Positions 11,412-22,174 are shown, counted from the stretch's first letter. The stretch: 64,000 nt of DNA from Erwinia billingiae Eb661 (GCF_000196615.1 NC_014306.1:1178001-1242000); one strand, 5' to 3'. Made by a program: numbers and translations. The notes: generated from the sequence alone by a model not told the origin.

Positions 11412-13112
11412 TCAGGGAATGGTGACCGGCGGTGGGATCCACGCGCGGGAAAAATCAAACCATCCCCAGGCATTTAAGGCGATATCTTCCACGTCCGGTG
11501 GGGCACTCACCTGATAACGATAGTTGAACAGCGGCGTAATCACCGACTGCGCCATCAGCTGATGAAAGGCCTGTTGCAGTCCGGTCAGCCGCTCGGCTTC
11601 GACGTTATTGCACTGGATCTGCTCGAGCGTGTTCAGCAGTTGCTGATGAGTCACCTCACCCAGCAGCGTCGGCCAGAGAGGATCCAGTTTTAGCCAGCTC
11701 TCCAGGGTGAACGCCGGCGCTTCACCAATCAGGCGATCGCCCATAATGATGTCAGCCGTTTCCAGACCGCTATACCCCTGCCAGTTTTTCGCTGGATGAA
11801 AGTGCAGTCTTAGCTGGCAACCTTCCTCCGCCAGCACCTGTTGCAGCTTTTCGGCCATCGCATGCAGTTCCACCGGCAGGTGATAGTGCAGGTTCAGCGT
11901 AGCGGGCAATTCCGTTTCTTCCTGGGCGCTAATCTCTGGCACCGGCCAGCCGGGCAGCATCTCCAGACTCGGGGTAATCAGACCTTCCTCCAGAGGCAGT
12001 TCTTCAATCACCTTCTTACTGCGGATCAGCGCCAGTATTTTTTGTGCCTGAGCGGGGGAAAGGGCGCCGTTCTGCTTCAACGCCAGGTAACAAAATCCCA
12101 GGCTAATCCGACGGCTGACCGGGCGTAAAAGCGACAGTTCATGTTGCTCACCAATTGCTATCTGCACCGGATGGCGGCAGCTGGTCCCGAGGGTTTTGTC
12201 GAAAAGCTGTGGCGTGATCCAGTACTCCACCATCTGCATGAGTGGCTGATTGCCATAATAACGCTCGTGATTTTCGATTCTGACCAGCTCCGGTGACCAG
12301 TGACTCAATTTCCACGGACCGGATCCAATAGCAGGATCGTCCGGATGCGTCAGCAGGCAGAGCACCGTGGCCAGGCGCCAGGTGAGCCAGTAATCGGGGC
12401 GATGCAGATCGATTTGCAGGCACATCGATTGAGGAAGAGAGAGGGATTTTACGCTGGCTAACTGCTTTGCCCCAGCCGGGCTGTCGATGACCCTTTGCAG
12501 GTGCTGCATGATTTGCTGCGATGTCACCCGCTCGCCGCTGTGCCAGTAAAGCTGCGGACGCAGAAAGAAAAACCAGCTTAAACCATCCTCACTGCATTGC
12601 CAGTGGTGAGCCAGATCGGCAACAACGCGATCGTCCTGAAAACGCGTCAGGCCGGAAAAAATTTGCCCGGCAAGATGTTGTTCAGCACGCCCAGGCATAT
12701 CCAGTGGATTGAGGGGATCCAACGGACGGTAATAAGGAATACGTAACGTGGGGCGATCGTCCAGCCACTGACCGCCCATAAAGGGTTTGAGCAACTGATT
12801 AAGCTGTTCCGGTGCGATCTGTACCAGTTCCAGCGCCTGATGTGACAAGCCTTGATCTAACTGCTGCTGAAAAAGGATTGTTCTGAGCTGAGTCGGAGAC
12901 TGAAAAAATTCTAGCTGACCGCATTTACCGCGCCCGGACTGAGCCTGCCAGCGCAACCAGCCGGCCGACTGCCACTGGCCCAATAGCGTGCGCACATGGC
13001 GCTCGCTGCAAATACAGCGCCCGGCAATCTCCGCCACGCTGGTTAACTGAGGCTCGCCCAGGCTGGCCTGCCACAGCCGTTGATATTGATTGAGTCGGTT
13101 TAACTGGCGCAT
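11412..13112 (-). CDS. ybaE: YbaE, SgrR-family HTH regulator with a solute-binding domain
   Basis: The 566 residues match the length of E. coli YbaE, with co-linear similarity. An N-terminal winged helix-turn-helix (about 25-60, ERHVRTLLGQW) is followed by a region resembling periplasmic oligopeptide-binding proteins (SBP family 5; LRIPYYRPLDPL and LAGQIFSGLTRF near 120-160). There is no signal peptide, so the binding domain acts in the cytosol as a ligand sensor. SgrR, the studied relative, senses phosphosugar stress. The ligand and targets of YbaE are unknown. It lies between queC (same strand, 66 bases away) and the divergent cof. Confidence 0.9.
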   Translation of the reverse strand: MRQLNRLNQYQRLWQASLGEPQLTSVAEIAGRCICSERHVRTLLGQWQSAGWLRWQAQSGRGKCGQLEFFQSPTQLRTILFQQQLDQGLSHQALELVQIAPEQLNQLLKPFMGGQWLDDRPTLRIPYYRPLDPLNPLDMPGRAEQHLAGQIFSGLTRFQDDRVVADLAHHWQCSEDGLSWFFFLRPQLYWHSGERVTSQQIMQHLQRVIDSPAGAKQLASVKSLSLPQSMCLQIDLHRPDYWLTWRLATVLCLLTHPDDPAIGSGPWKLSHWSPELVRIENHERYYGNQPLMQMVEYWITPQLFDKTLGTSCRHPVQIAIGEQHELSLLRPVSRRISLGFCYLALKQNGALSPAQAQKILALIRSKKVIEELPLEEGLITPSLEMLPGWPVPEISAQEETELPATLNLHYHLPVELHAMAEKLQQVLAEEGCQLRLHFHPAKNWQGYSGLETADIIMGDRLIGEAPAFTLESWLKLDPLWPTLLGEVTHQQLLNTLEQIQCNNVEAERLTGLQQAFHQLMAQSVITPLFNYRYQVSAPPDVEDIALNAWGWFDFSRAWIPPPVTIP

Positions 13113-13213
13113 CGAAATAAACCCGGAACACTTTTTCAGAAGTATTCACTATTAGTTCCGTAAATACCAGGTGATACTCAGCACTCGATGAAAAAACAGG
13201 CACTGGAGAAATA

Positions 13214-14035
13214 ATGGCTCGTCTGGCGGCGTTTGATATGGATGGTACCTTGCTGATGCCTGACCATCAGCTGGGAGAACGAACTCTGACGGCGCTGCGT
13301 GCGCTGGATGAAAAGGGCGTATTACTGACCTTTGCTACCGGTCGCCACTGGCTGGAAATGCAGCCGCTGATCGCGGATTTTAAATTGAAGGCCTACCTGA
13401 TCACCGGCAATGGCACGCGAGTACACGATCAGCAGGGCAACTTACTTTCCGCCTGCGATCTGTCGCCTGATGTGGCGGAAGAGGTCATTCATACGCACTG
13501 GGACACTACCGCCAGCCTGCATGTTTTTAATGATGATGGCTGGTTAACCGAGTTCGACGTGCCGCACATTCTCCACGCCCATCAGATGAGCGGTTTCCGC
13601 TATCAGCTTGCCGATCTGAAACGCCTGCCGGCACATATGATCACGAAAACCTGTTTCATCGCCGATCACGACGAGCTTTGCCAGCTCAAGGGACAGTTGG
13701 AAGATGCGCTGGGCGATCGTGCTCACATCTGTTTCTCTGCGCGGGATTGTCTTGAAGTCCTGCCGCCAGGCTGCAACAAAGGCACTGCGCTGGATTCTCT
13801 CTCGTCTTCGCTGGGTTTTACGCTGGCAGATTGCATGGCGTTTGGCGATGCCATGAACGATCGTGAGATGCTGGAAACGGTCGGTCGCGGATTCATTATG
13901 GGTAACGCGATGAGTCAGCTGAAAGCCTTACTGCCGCATTTACCGGTTATCGGACATTGTGAAACGCAGGGCGTGTCGCATTACCTCAATCACTGGCTTT
14001 CCACCCCAAACCTCGCTTATTCCCCCGAATATTGA
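13214..14035 (+). CDS. cof: HMP-PP phosphatase Cof (HAD type IIB)
   Basis: The 273 residues match E. coli Cof (272). HAD motif I is DMDGT with nucleophile Asp8 and acid/base Asp10. Motif II lies in LTFATGR, and motifs III/IV comprise CNKGTAL and FGDAMND near the C-terminus. The large type IIB cap occupies about residues 85-190. Cof hydrolyses HMP-pyrophosphate, a thiamine precursor, and other phosphorylated metabolites. It is divergent from ybaE and ends in a hairpin shared with the converging PLP enzyme. Confidence 0.94.
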   Translation: MARLAAFDMDGTLLMPDHQLGERTLTALRALDEKGVLLTFATGRHWLEMQPLIADFKLKAYLITGNGTRVHDQQGNLLSACDLSPDVAEEVIHTHWDTTASLHVFNDDGWLTEFDVPHILHAHQMSGFRYQLADLKRLPAHMITKTCFIADHDELCQLKGQLEDALGDRAHICFSARDCLEVLPPGCNKGTALDSLSSSLGFTLADCMAFGDAMNDREMLETVGRGFIMGNAMSQLKALLPHLPVIGHCETQGVSHYLNHWLSTPNLAYSPEY

Positions 14036-14081
14036 GGTCATTATGCCGGACAGGGTGGTCCGGCGCTTAACGCTGATGTTT

Positions 14082-14106
14082 GCCGGGCGGGAAAGCCCGG
14101 CGTTTT
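14082..14106. terminator. Hairpin terminator between converging cof and the PLP enzyme gene
   Basis: The stem GCCGGGC (14082-14088) / GCCCGGC (14095-14101) is followed by GTTTTA on the plus strand. It ends transcription from cof. On the minus strand the stem lies just past the stop codon of the desulfhydrase-like gene but lacks a T run. Confidence 0.65.
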
Positions 14107-15139
14107 AGTTAAGCATGTTCTGCCATGGCGTAATATCGCCGATGTTTTCCGCGACCCACTCCGCATTGTAATAGCTGTCCAGATAGCGTTCACCGCTGTC
14201 ACACAACAGCGTGACGATGGCGCCTGTACGCTGCTCTTCCGCCATTCTGCTGGCTATCTGCAACGCTCCCCACACGTTGGTGCCGGTTGACGCGCCAGGC
14301 TTACGGCCGAGCTGTTTTTCCAGCCAGAGCATAGTGGCAATACTCGCGGCATCCGGCACGCGGATCATCTCATCCACCACGTCAGCAATAAATGAAGGTT
14401 CGACGCGCGGGCGACCGATCCCCTCAATCTTCCCGCCGGTGGTGTTGCGCAGGGTTTTATCCCGCTGATGCCAGTAATCGTAAAACACCGAATTTTCAGG
14501 ATCGACCACCGTCAGCCGGGTAGCGTGTCCCTGATAGCGCAAATAGCGGCCAATGGTTGCCGAGGTGCCGCCGGTGCCAGCGCTCATCACGATGCTTTCC
14601 GGCACCGGGAAGGGTTCGTTCTGCATCTGCTGGAAAATGCTGTCTGCAATATTGTTATTACCGCGCCAGTCAGTGGCCCGTTCGGCATAGGTAAACTGAT
14701 CCATAAAGTGGCCGTTCAGCTCACGGGCCAGCTGCTCGGATTCAGCATACATCTGGCAGGGATCGCTGACGAAATGGCAACGGCCGCCGTAGAAGGTAAT
14801 CTGCTCAACCTTACGTTTTGCCGTGGTGGCGGGCATAACGGCAATAAAAGGCAGGCCCAACAACCGCGCGAAGTAGGCTTCAGAAACCGCAGTGCTGCCC
14901 GAAGAAGCCTCGATAATTGGCGTACCTTCTTTTATCCAGCCGTTGCACAAGCCATACAAAAACAGCGAACGCGCCAGGCGGTGCTTAAGGCTGCCGCTGG
15001 GATGCGTGCTCTCGTCTTTCAGATACAGCCAGATGCCGGGATAGGCTGCCAGCGGCAGGCGGATCAAATGCGTATCGGCTGAACGTTGAATGTCGGCATT
15101 GATCTCTTTAATAGCGTGCGATACCCATAAATCTGACAT
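14105..15139 (-). CDS. PLP-dependent cysteine synthase family protein, probable L-cysteine desulfhydrase
   Basis: The 344-residue protein is fold type II PLP. The Schiff-base lysine is in PSGSLKHR (Lys53), followed by the substrate loop [10 protein letters not shown] and the phosphate-binding [10 protein letters not shown]. Catabolic members of this family release sulfide, pyruvate and ammonia from cysteine. The gene is divergent from decR, whose E. coli product activates cysteine detoxification; in Pantoea a cysteine-inducible desulfhydrase is, as I recall, arranged in the same way. A GGGGAAAG ribosome binding site supports the start. Cysteine detoxification is the best inference; cysteine synthase activity is the alternative. 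E. coli has no gene here. Confidence 0.85.
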   Translation of the reverse strand: MSDLWVSHAIKEINADIQRSADTHLIRLPLAAYPGIWLYLKDESTHPSGSLKHRLARSLFLYGLCNGWIKEGTPIIEASSGSTAVSEAYFARLLGLPFIAVMPATTAKRKVEQITFYGGRCHFVSDPCQMYAESEQLARELNGHFMDQFTYAERATDWRGNNNIADSIFQQMQNEPFPVPESIVMSAGTGGTSATIGRYLRYQGHATRLTVVDPENSVFYDYWHQRDKTLRNTTGGKIEGIGRPRVEPSFIADVVDEMIRVPDAASIATMLWLEKQLGRKPGASTGTNVWGALQIASRMAEEQRTGAIVTLLCDSGERYLDSYYNAEWVAENIGDITPWQNMLN

Positions 15140-15224
15140 GTTCTTTCCCCGGCAAAATTTGTTAAAGAGTACGGCATTAATCGGAAAAAAGGTTTACTCT
15201 CTTTCCTGTAAAATGGCCCCTTAA

Positions 15225-15239
15225 GAGAAAATTATTCTC
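15225..15239. promoter_or_regulatory. Inverted repeat in the desulfhydrase-decR intergenic region, candidate DecR site
   Basis: A perfect dyad GAGAA-N5-TTCTC with an A/T spacer lies 13 bases before the decR start and about 85 bases from the divergent gene. Lrp-family regulators bind AT-centred dyads of this length, so it is a candidate operator for DecR at its own promoter. Binding is inferred, not shown. Confidence 0.4.
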
Positions 15240-15251
15240 CGGAAATCGGCA

Positions 15252-15710
15252 ATGACAGATAAAACTGACCTTAAGCTGTTGGCGCTGCTGCAGCAGGACT
15301 GCACGTTATCGCTGCAGGCGCTGGCTGATGCGGTGCATTTGACCACCACGCCCTGCTGGAAACGGTTGAAAAGGCTGGAAGATGAAGGCTATATTCGCGG
15401 CCGGGTCGCGTTGCTTGATGCCGATAAACTCGATCTGTCATTGACCGCCTTTATGCTGATCAAAACCCAGCAGCACAGCAGCAGCTGGTATCAGCAATTT
15501 GTTGAGGTGGTGCAGGCGATGCCCGAGGTGATGGGCTGTTATCGTATGGCCGGAGAATACGATTATCTGCTGCGCATTCAGGTGGCTGATATGAAAACCT
15601 ATGATGCCTTCTATAAACGTTTAGTGAACGGGGTTCCAGGATTGCTGGATGTGACTTCGAGCTTTGCGATGGAAGAGATAAAATACACTACCGCGCTGCC
15701 ATTAAAATGA
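15252..15710 (+). CDS. decR: Lrp/AsnC-family regulator DecR of cysteine detoxification
   Basis: The 152 residues carry an N-terminal helix-turn-helix (about 15-50; [20 protein letters not shown]) and a C-terminal RAM ligand-binding domain (about 65-145) typical of Lrp/AsnC regulators. It matches E. coli YbaO/DecR, which senses cysteine and activates cysteine-catabolism genes. The probable target here is the divergent desulfhydrase gene, 112 bases away. mdlA starts 47 bases downstream on the same strand. Confidence 0.93.
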   Translation: MTDKTDLKLLALLQQDCTLSLQALADAVHLTTTPCWKRLKRLEDEGYIRGRVALLDADKLDLSLTAFMLIKTQQHSSSWYQQFVEVVQAMPEVMGCYRMAGEYDYLLRIQVADMKTYDAFYKRLVNGVPGLLDVTSSFAMEEIKYTTALPLK

Positions 15711-15757
15711 GCAGGCGCCGGCGTTAACCCTGCTCAATCTTAACCAGGACGTTTTCT

Positions 15758-17527
15758 GTGCGACTGTTTAGCCAATTAAGCTGGTATTTTATTCGTGAGT
15801 GGCGCCGCTACCTTGGGGCCGTTGCGTTACTGATTGTGATTGCCATTCTGCAATTGTTGCCGCCAAAAGTGGTCGGCATGGTTGTCGACGGCGTTTCTCA
15901 TCAGCAGATGAGCACCTCTCAGTTGATGATGTGGATCGGCGTGATGCTGATCACCGCCGTGGTGGTTTATCTGCTGCGCTATGTCTGGCGCGTATTGTTG
16001 TTCGGGGCCTCTTACCAACTGGCGGTCGAACTGCGTCAGGACTTCTACCGCCAGCTGAGCCGCCAGCATCCCGAATTTTATCTGCGCCATCGCACGGGCG
16101 ACCTGATCGCGCGGGCCACTAATGATGTCGATCGCGTGGTGTTTGCCGCTGGCGAAGGGGTGCTGACGCTGGTGGACTCACTGGTGATGGGGCTGGTGGT
16201 ACTGTTTGTGATGAGTACCCAAATCAGCTGGCAGTTGACCCTGCTGGCGCTGTTGCCGATGCCGATCATGGCGATAGTGATCAAGCGCTACGGCGACCAG
16301 TTGCACAACCGCTTTAAGCTGGCTCAGGCCGCGTTCTCTTCGCTGAATGATCAGACGCAGGAAAGCTTAACCAGCATCCGCATGATCAAGGCATTTGGTC
16401 TGGAAGATCATCAGTCCGGTCAGTTTGCCGATATTGCCAAAGACACCGGCCGCAAGAATTTGCGGGTAGCGCGCGTCGATGCCCGCTTTGATCCGACCAT
16501 TTATATCGCGATTGGCATGTCTAACCTGCTGGCCATTGGCGGTGGCAGCTGGCTGGTCTGGCACGATCAGATGACCTTGGGGCAACTGACCAGTTTTGTC
16601 ATGTACCTGGGCTTAATGATCTGGCCGATGCTGGCGCTGGCCTGGATGTTTAACATTGTTGAGCGCGGCAGCGCTGCCTGGAGCCGCATCCGCTCGTTGC
16701 TGTCTGAAGCGCCTGCGGTGGAAGACGGCAGCAAAACCCTGCCAGAAGAGCGCGGATCGCTGCAGATCGCCATTCGCGAATTCTGCTACCCTGGCGCGCA
16801 AAATCCCTCGCTCCGGCACGTCAATGTCCACCTGAAACCGGGACAAATGCTCGGGCTGTGTGGGCCAACGGGGTCCGGGAAAAGCACCTTGCTCAGCCTA
16901 ATCCAGCGCCATTTTGATATTTCCCAGGGCGACATTCGTTTCCACGGCATTCCCTTACCGCAGCTGCGGCTTGATAGCTGGCGGGGGCGTCTGGCCGTGG
17001 TCAGTCAGACTCCTTTCCTGTTTTCCGATACCATCGCCAACAATATCGCGCTGGGACGGCCAACCGCCAAGCCGGCGGATATTGAGCAGGCGGCCAGGCT
17101 GGCGAACGTTCACGACGACATTTTGCGTCTGCCAAAAGGCTATGACACTGAAGTGGGCGAGCGTGGCGTGATGCTTTCCGGTGGACAGAAACAGCGTATT
17201 TCAATCGCGCGGGCACTGTTGCTGGATGCTGAGATCCTGATCCTCGATGATGCACTCTCGGCGGTAGATGGTCGTACTGAACATCAAATCCTGCATAACC
17301 TCCGGCGCTGGGGGCAGGGAAGAACGGTGATTATCAGCGCGCACCGCTTATCTGCCCTGACCGAAGCCAGCGAAATTCTGGTGATGCAGAAAGGCGCGGT
17401 GACCCAGCGTGGAGAGCATGAACAACTCGCCGCTGAATCCGGCTGGTATCAGGATATGTACCGTTATCAGCAGCTGGAAGCGGCACTGGACGAAGAAGAG
17501 ATCGAAAAGGGAGTGCCACATGGCTAA
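15758..17527 (+). CDS. mdlA: ABC exporter subunit MdlA
   Basis: The 589-residue half-transporter starts with GTG. Six membrane helices lie in residues 1-310, followed by an ATPase domain with Walker [10 protein letters not shown], signature LSGGQKQR and Walker [10 protein letters not shown]. It matches E. coli MdlA (590 aa). MdlA and MdlB are expected to pair as a heterodimeric multidrug-exporter-like pump in the inner membrane; the natural substrate is unknown. The Walker B motif ends in Asp-Asp rather than Asp-Glu, so this subunit probably carries the degenerate site of the pair. Its end overlaps mdlB by 8 bases. Confidence 0.95.
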   Translation: MRLFSQLSWYFIREWRRYLGAVALLIVIAILQLLPPKVVGMVVDGVSHQQMSTSQLMMWIGVMLITAVVVYLLRYVWRVLLFGASYQLAVELRQDFYRQLSRQHPEFYLRHRTGDLIARATNDVDRVVFAAGEGVLTLVDSLVMGLVVLFVMSTQISWQLTLLALLPMPIMAIVIKRYGDQLHNRFKLAQAAFSSLNDQTQESLTSIRMIKAFGLEDHQSGQFADIAKDTGRKNLRVARVDARFDPTIYIAIGMSNLLAIGGGSWLVWHDQMTLGQLTSFVMYLGLMIWPMLALAWMFNIVERGSAAWSRIRSLLSEAPAVEDGSKTLPEERGSLQIAIREFCYPGAQNPSLRHVNVHLKPGQMLGLCGPTGSGKSTLLSLIQRHFDISQGDIRFHGIPLPQLRLDSWRGRLAVVSQTPFLFSDTIANNIALGRPTAKPADIEQAARLANVHDDILRLPKGYDTEVGERGVMLSGGQKQRISIARALLLDAEILILDDALSAVDGRTEHQILHNLRRWGQGRTVIISAHRLSALTEASEILVMQKGAVTQRGEHEQLAAESGWYQDMYRYQQLEAALDEEEIEKGVPHG

Positions 17528-19283
17528 TCTTGCCCACCTCTGGCCGACCCTTAAGCGGTTATTGAAATACGGATCGCCGTGGCGTAAATCGCTCGGCCTG
17601 GCGGTATTACTGCTGTGGATTGCCGCCGCCGCCGAGGTGATGGGGCCCATCCTTATCAGCTACTTTATTGATAATATGGTCGCCAAACATAATATGCCGT
17701 TGGCGTTAGTCTCCGGGCTGGCGACCAGTTTTATCCTGCTGCAAATTCTCGCGGCCTCGCTGCATTACTGGCAGGCGCTGCTGTTTAACCAGGCCGCAGT
17801 GGGCGTGGTTCAGCAACTGCGTATGGACGTGATGGATGCGGCCTTAAGACAGCCGCTGAGTGCGTTTGATACCCAACCGGTAGGGCAAATCATTTCCCGC
17901 GTTACCAATGACACCGAAGTGGTGCGCGATCTGTACGTCACGGTGGTTGCCACCGTCTTACGCAGTGCCGCGCTGATTGGGGCGATGCTGGTGGCGATGT
18001 TCAGTCTTGACTGGCGCATGGCGCTGGTGGCGATCACCATCTTCCCGGCCGTGCTGACGGTGATGCTGATTTATCAGCGTTACAGCACGCCGATTGTCCG
18101 TCGCATGCGCAGCTATCTGGCTGATATCAATAATGGCTTCAATGAAGTGATTAACGGCATGAGCGTGATCCAGCAGTTCCGCCAGCAGGCGCGCTTTGGT
18201 GAGCGTATGGGTGAAGCCAGCCGCTCGCATTATCTGGCGCGTATGGAAACGCTGAAGCTTGATGGTTTCCTGCTGCGTCCGCTGCTCAGCCTGTTCTCTG
18301 CCCTGATCCTTTGTGGACTGATGCTGCTGTTTGGCTTCTCGTCAGCGGGCAGCATTGAGGTCGGCGTTCTGTATGCCTTTATCAACTACCTCGGCAGGCT
18401 CAATGAACCGCTGATCGAACTCACTACGCAGCAGTCTATGCTGCAGCAGGCGGTGGTGGCAGGTGAGCGCATCTTTGAACTGATCGATGCCCCGCGCCAG
18501 GATTACGGCACGGATACCCGGCCACTGACCTCGGGGTCCATCTCGGTCAGGGATCTGACTTTCGCTTACCGCGACGATCGCAATGTGCTGAGCGATATCT
18601 GCCTTGACGTCCCGTCGCGTAACTTCGTGGCGCTGGTCGGCCATACCGGCAGCGGTAAAAGCACGCTGGCCAATCTGATGATGGGTTACTACCCGATTCA
18701 GCACGGTGAAATTTGTCTGGATGGTCGACCGTTAAGTACGCTCAGCCACAGCGTTTTACGTCAGTCGGTGGCGATGGTTCAACAGGATCCGGTGGTCCTG
18801 GCGGATACCTTCTTTGCTAACGTGACCCTGGGGCGCGATATCTCTGAAGAGGCGGTGTGGCAAGCGCTGGAGACGGTGCAGCTGGCTGAACTGGCGCGCG
18901 GCCTGTCTGAGGGCATCCATACTCGTCTTGGCGAGCAGGGGAATAACCTTTCCGTCGGGCAAAAGCAGTTGCTGGCGATGGCTCGGGTGCTGGTGGCTTC
19001 GCCGCAGATTTTGATCCTCGATGAAGCAACGGCCAATATCGATTCTGGCACTGAACAAGCCATCCAGAAGGCGCTGAAAGCCGTGCGCGAAAAAACCACG
19101 CTGGTGGTCATTGCACACCGGCTTTCAACGATTATCGACGCCGATACCATCCTGGTTCTGCACCGTGGTCGTGCTGTCGAACAGGGGAATCATCAGACGC
19201 TGCTGGAAAAACAGGGCCGTTACTGGCAAATGTACCAATTGCAGCAGGTCGGCGATGAACTGGAAGCGGGCGAGGCGGTGTAA
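17520..19283 (+). CDS. mdlB: ABC exporter subunit MdlB
   Basis: The ATG at 17520 lies inside the end of mdlA, and the 587 residues align with E. coli MdlB (593 aa); longer in-frame starts would run inside mdlA. Six membrane helices are followed by an ATPase domain with Walker [10 protein letters not shown], signature NLSVGQKQ and Walker [10 protein letters not shown] with its catalytic Glu intact. Together with MdlA it would make a heterodimer with one consensus and one degenerate catalytic site. The overlap suggests translational coupling. Confidence 0.95.
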   Translation: MANLAHLWPTLKRLLKYGSPWRKSLGLAVLLLWIAAAAEVMGPILISYFIDNMVAKHNMPLALVSGLATSFILLQILAASLHYWQALLFNQAAVGVVQQLRMDVMDAALRQPLSAFDTQPVGQIISRVTNDTEVVRDLYVTVVATVLRSAALIGAMLVAMFSLDWRMALVAITIFPAVLTVMLIYQRYSTPIVRRMRSYLADINNGFNEVINGMSVIQQFRQQARFGERMGEASRSHYLARMETLKLDGFLLRPLLSLFSALILCGLMLLFGFSSAGSIEVGVLYAFINYLGRLNEPLIELTTQQSMLQQAVVAGERIFELIDAPRQDYGTDTRPLTSGSISVRDLTFAYRDDRNVLSDICLDVPSRNFVALVGHTGSGKSTLANLMMGYYPIQHGEICLDGRPLSTLSHSVLRQSVAMVQQDPVVLADTFFANVTLGRDISEEAVWQALETVQLAELARGLSEGIHTRLGEQGNNLSVGQKQLLAMARVLVASPQILILDEATANIDSGTEQAIQKALKAVREKTTLVVIAHRLSTIIDADTILVLHRGRAVEQGNHQTLLEKQGRYWQMYQLQQVGDELEAGEAV

Positions 19284-19358
19284 AGACTGCCGCTTCGCTG
19301 CACCAGGAACAGGCGCATAACCGGCCGAATTCCCGCTTTTGCACATAATTAACGCGCG

Positions 19359-19382
19359 ACGCACCGTAATGGTGCGTTTTTT
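19359..19382. promoter_or_regulatory. NtrC-type enhancer box that doubles as the mdlB terminator hairpin
   Basis: The dyad GCACC-GTAAT-GGTGC fits the NtrC site form GCACC-N5-GGTGC known from the glnA enhancer. It lies about 140 bases upstream of the predicted glnK start point, a normal distance for an NtrC site. The same dyad, extended to ACGCACC / GGTGCGT, is followed by six T residues, so as RNA it would terminate mdlAB. Both readings follow from the sequence; which is used is untested. Confidence 0.7.
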
Positions 19383-19484
19383 GTTGGCTACATTCTGCTT
19401 CACCTCCTTCTGTTTTTCTCTGCTTTGCTCAGCAACACTGAGCCAGACTGACTAATCGTCTGAAAAATGCCAATTTTTAATTTA

Positions 19485-19500
19485 TGGCACAGCCTTTGCT
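19485..19500 (+). promoter_or_regulatory. Sigma-54 promoter of glnK-amtB
   Basis: TGGCAC-N5-TTGCT matches the -24/-12 consensus with exactly ten bases between the invariant GG and GC. It stands 56 bases before glnK. glnK-amtB is NtrC/sigma-54 controlled in enterobacteria, so expression under nitrogen limitation is expected. Confidence 0.92.
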
Positions 19501-19555
19501 TTAATCAATCCGTGTTGGGCGAAACAACCGTATTCAATATCTGGAGGGGGATCAT

Positions 19556-19894
19556 ATGAAGCTGGTTACCGTGGTAATTAAACCGTTTAAGTTGGAAGAC
19601 GTGCGTGAAGCACTTTCCTCTATCGGTATTCAAGGGCTGACCGTGACCGAAGTGAAAGGCTTTGGTCGCCAGAAAGGGCATGCAGAACTTTATCGCGGTG
19701 CAGAATACAGCGTGAACTTCCTGCCAAAAGTAAAAATAGACATTGCGATTGCAGACGACCAGCTGGATGAAGTGGTTGATGTGATCAGCAAGGCTGCCTA
19801 CACCGGCAAAATCGGTGACGGTAAGATTTTTGTTGCGGAACTGCAGCGAGTTATCCGTATTCGCACTGGCGAAACTGACGAAGCAGCACTGTAA
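19556..19894 (+). CDS. glnK: Nitrogen regulatory PII protein GlnK
   Basis: The 112 residues match E. coli GlnK exactly in length. Tyr51, the uridylylation site in the T-loop, is present (RGAEYSVNF), as are the B-loop TGKIGDGKIFV and C-terminal TGETDEAAL. The trimer binds ATP, ADP and 2-oxoglutarate, blocks AmtB when nitrogen is plentiful and modulates NtrB and GlnE. A GGAGGGG ribosome binding site precedes it. It forms an operon with amtB, 35 bases downstream. Confidence 0.98.
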   Translation: MKLVTVVIKPFKLEDVREALSSIGIQGLTVTEVKGFGRQKGHAELYRGAEYSVNFLPKVKIDIAIADDQLDEVVDVISKAAYTGKIGDGKIFVAELQRVIRIRTGETDEAAL

Positions 19895-19929
19895 TCTCGG
19901 GGCTAAGAATGTTGATGGGATGGGATAAA

Positions 19930-21219
19930 ATGAATAAAAAAATTGCTCTGTTCGGCCTCGCCAGTCTGGCTCTGTTACCGTCGCTTGCGATGGCTGCAGC
20001 ACCGGCAGTGGCTGATAAAGCTGACAACGCCTTTATGATGATCTGCACCGCGCTGGTGCTGTTCATGACGTTGCCGGGTATTGCCCTGTTTTACGGCGGT
20101 CTGCTCCGCGCTAAAAACGTGCTTTCCATGATGACTCAGGTCTCTGTGACCTTCGCGATGGTGTGCGTATTGTGGATGCTTTACGGTTATTCACTGGCCT
20201 TCAGTGAAGGTAACGCCTTCTTCGGTGGCTTCAGCATGGCGATGTTGAAAAACATCCAGCTGACCTCACTGGTAGGCACCTTCTACCAATATATCCACGT
20301 CTCCTTCCAGGCTTCGTTCGCCTGTATCACCGTGGGCCTGATTGTTGGATCGATTGCTGAGCGCGTTCGCTTCTCAGCGGTACTGATCTTCGTTGCTATC
20401 TGGCTGACCTTCTCGTATCTGCCTATTGCACACATGGTCTGGTCAGGCGGTTTGCTGGCCCAGGACGGTGCGCTGGACTTCGCAGGCGGTACCGTTGTGC
20501 ACATTAACGCCGCAGTTGCTGGTCTGGTGGGTGCTTACCTGGTGGGTAAACGTGCTGGTTTCGGCAAAGAAGCCTTTAAGCCTCACAATCTGCCAATGGT
20601 CTTTATGGGTACGGCGATTCTGTATGTGGGCTGGTTTGGCTTCAACGCTGGCTCAGCCAGTGCAGCTAACGAAATTGCCGGTCTGGCGTTCCTGAACACC
20701 GTTATGGCAACAGCTGGCGCGATGCTGAGCTGGACCTTCGGTGAGTGGGCTCTGCGTGGCAAACCTTCACTGCTGGGCGTCTGCTCTGGTGTGATTGCCG
20801 GTCTGGTCGCGATTACTCCTGCCTGTGGTTATGTTGGTGTGGGTGGTGCGCTGATTATCGGCATCGTCGGCGGTCTGGCAGGTCTGTGGGGTGTTACCAT
20901 CCTGAAGAAATGGCTGCGTGTGGATGACCCATGTGACGTGTTCGGCGTTCACGGCGTCTGCGGCATCGTAGGCTGTATCCTGACCGGCGTCTTCGCCTCT
21001 TCTTCACTGGGTGGCGTAGGCTATGCACCTGGCGTGACCATGGGCCATCAGGTCTGGATCCAGATCTTCAGCGTCGGTGTGACCATCGTCTGGACCGGTG
21101 TGGTCGCCTTCGTGGCCTTCAAAATTGCTGACATGATTGTGGGTCTGCGTGTTCCGGAAGATCAGGAACGCGAAGGTCTGGACGTCAACAGCCATGGCGA
21201 GAATGCTTACAACCAGTAA
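19930..21219 (+). CDS. amtB: Ammonium channel AmtB
   Basis: Starting at MNKKIALFG (19930) gives 429 residues against 428 in E. coli; a start 21 bases upstream is possible. A cleavable signal peptide ends at AMA-AAP (about 1-22), followed by 11 membrane helices. The pore pair His168 and His318 lies in PIAHMVW and FGVHGVCG, and the C-terminal tail with GLRVPEDQEREGLD is the GlnK-binding region. Trimeric AmtB conducts ammonium across the inner membrane. Confidence 0.97.
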   Translation: MNKKIALFGLASLALLPSLAMAAAPAVADKADNAFMMICTALVLFMTLPGIALFYGGLLRAKNVLSMMTQVSVTFAMVCVLWMLYGYSLAFSEGNAFFGGFSMAMLKNIQLTSLVGTFYQYIHVSFQASFACITVGLIVGSIAERVRFSAVLIFVAIWLTFSYLPIAHMVWSGGLLAQDGALDFAGGTVVHINAAVAGLVGAYLVGKRAGFGKEAFKPHNLPMVFMGTAILYVGWFGFNAGSASAANEIAGLAFLNTVMATAGAMLSWTFGEWALRGKPSLLGVCSGVIAGLVAITPACGYVGVGGALIIGIVGGLAGLWGVTILKKWLRVDDPCDVFGVHGVCGIVGCILTGVFASSSLGGVGYAPGVTMGHQVWIQIFSVGVTIVWTGVVAFVAFKIADMIVGLRVPEDQEREGLDVNSHGENAYNQ

Positions 21220-21259
21220 GCCCGTATCAAGAAAAGCAGTGCGCTAAAAGTAGAATAAA

Positions 21260-21291
21260 AAAACGGCTCCTTCGGGAGCCGTTCGTTTTTC
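21260..21291. terminator. Bidirectional terminator between amtB and tesB
   Basis: A perfect stem ACGGCTCC / GGAGCCGT closes a TTCG tetraloop, flanked by A residues on one side and T residues on the other. It can stop transcription from amtB and from the converging tesB. Confidence 0.93.
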
Positions 21292-21307
21292 CGCTCTTCA
21301 GGTGACG

Positions 21308-22174
21308 TTATTTCACTTCGCGCACCCGCATCACGCCTTCCTGAACCGTAGACGCGACCAGCGTACCGTCCTGAGTGTAAAACTCACCACGAACAAAACC
21401 ACGCGCACTCGACGCAGAGGTGCTCTCCACGCTGTACAGCAGCCATTGATTGAGATCGAACGGACGGTGGAACCACATTGAGTGATCGATGGTAGCGACC
21501 TGCATACCCGGTTCGAGGAATCCTTTACCGTGCGGTTGCAGTGCTACCGGCAGGAAGTTGAAGTCGGAAGCATACCCCAACAGATACTGATGGATGCGCC
21601 GGTCTTCAGGCATCACGCCGTTTGCCCGCAGCCAGACGTGACGGGTCGGTTCATCCACGTGGCCTTTAAGCGGGTTATGAAACTTAACCGGCCGGATTTC
21701 AAAAGGCTTCTCGGAGAGAAACTTGTCACGCGCTTTCTCGGGGATATAGCTGGCAAGCTGCTTTGCATAGTCGGCTTCGCTGGGCAGGTTATCAGGACCC
21801 GGCACCTCAGGCATCGATTTTTGATGCTCAAAGCCGCTTTCTGGCCCCTGGAATGAGGCGGTCATATAGAAAATAGGCTGTCCGTTCTGAACGGCTTTCA
21901 CCCTTCTGGCGCTGAAACTCTGCCCGTCACGCAGCGTTTCCACATCATAAATAATCGCCTTCTGGCTATCGCCCGGGCGTAAAAAATAGCTGTGGAAAGA
22001 GTGAATGATGCGGTCTGCCGGAACGGTCTGTTTGGCGGCATACAGCGCCTGGCCGACAACCTGGCCACCAAAGACCTGGCGTAATCCCAGATCCTCACTC
22101 TGGCCACGAAAAAGGCCCTCTTCAAGCTTTTCCAAATCCAACAGGTTTAACAGATTTTGCAGGGCCTGGCTCAT
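21308..22174 (-). CDS. tesB: Acyl-CoA thioesterase II TesB
   Basis: The 288 residues (E. coli TesB 286) form a double hot-dog protein. The second half carries the catalytic Asp ([13 protein letters not shown], about residue 206) with the conserved Thr and Gln of the TesB triad further on (STVQEG). It hydrolyses medium- to long-chain acyl-CoAs in the cytosol. It is transcribed toward amtB and ends at their shared terminator. Confidence 0.96.
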   Translation of the reverse strand: MSQALQNLLNLLDLEKLEEGLFRGQSEDLGLRQVFGGQVVGQALYAAKQTVPADRIIHSFHSYFLRPGDSQKAIIYDVETLRDGQSFSARRVKAVQNGQPIFYMTASFQGPESGFEHQKSMPEVPGPDNLPSEADYAKQLASYIPEKARDKFLSEKPFEIRPVKFHNPLKGHVDEPTRHVWLRANGVMPEDRRIHQYLLGYASDFNFLPVALQPHGKGFLEPGMQVATIDHSMWFHRPFDLNQWLLYSVESTSASSARGFVRGEFYTQDGTLVASTVQEGVMRVREVK

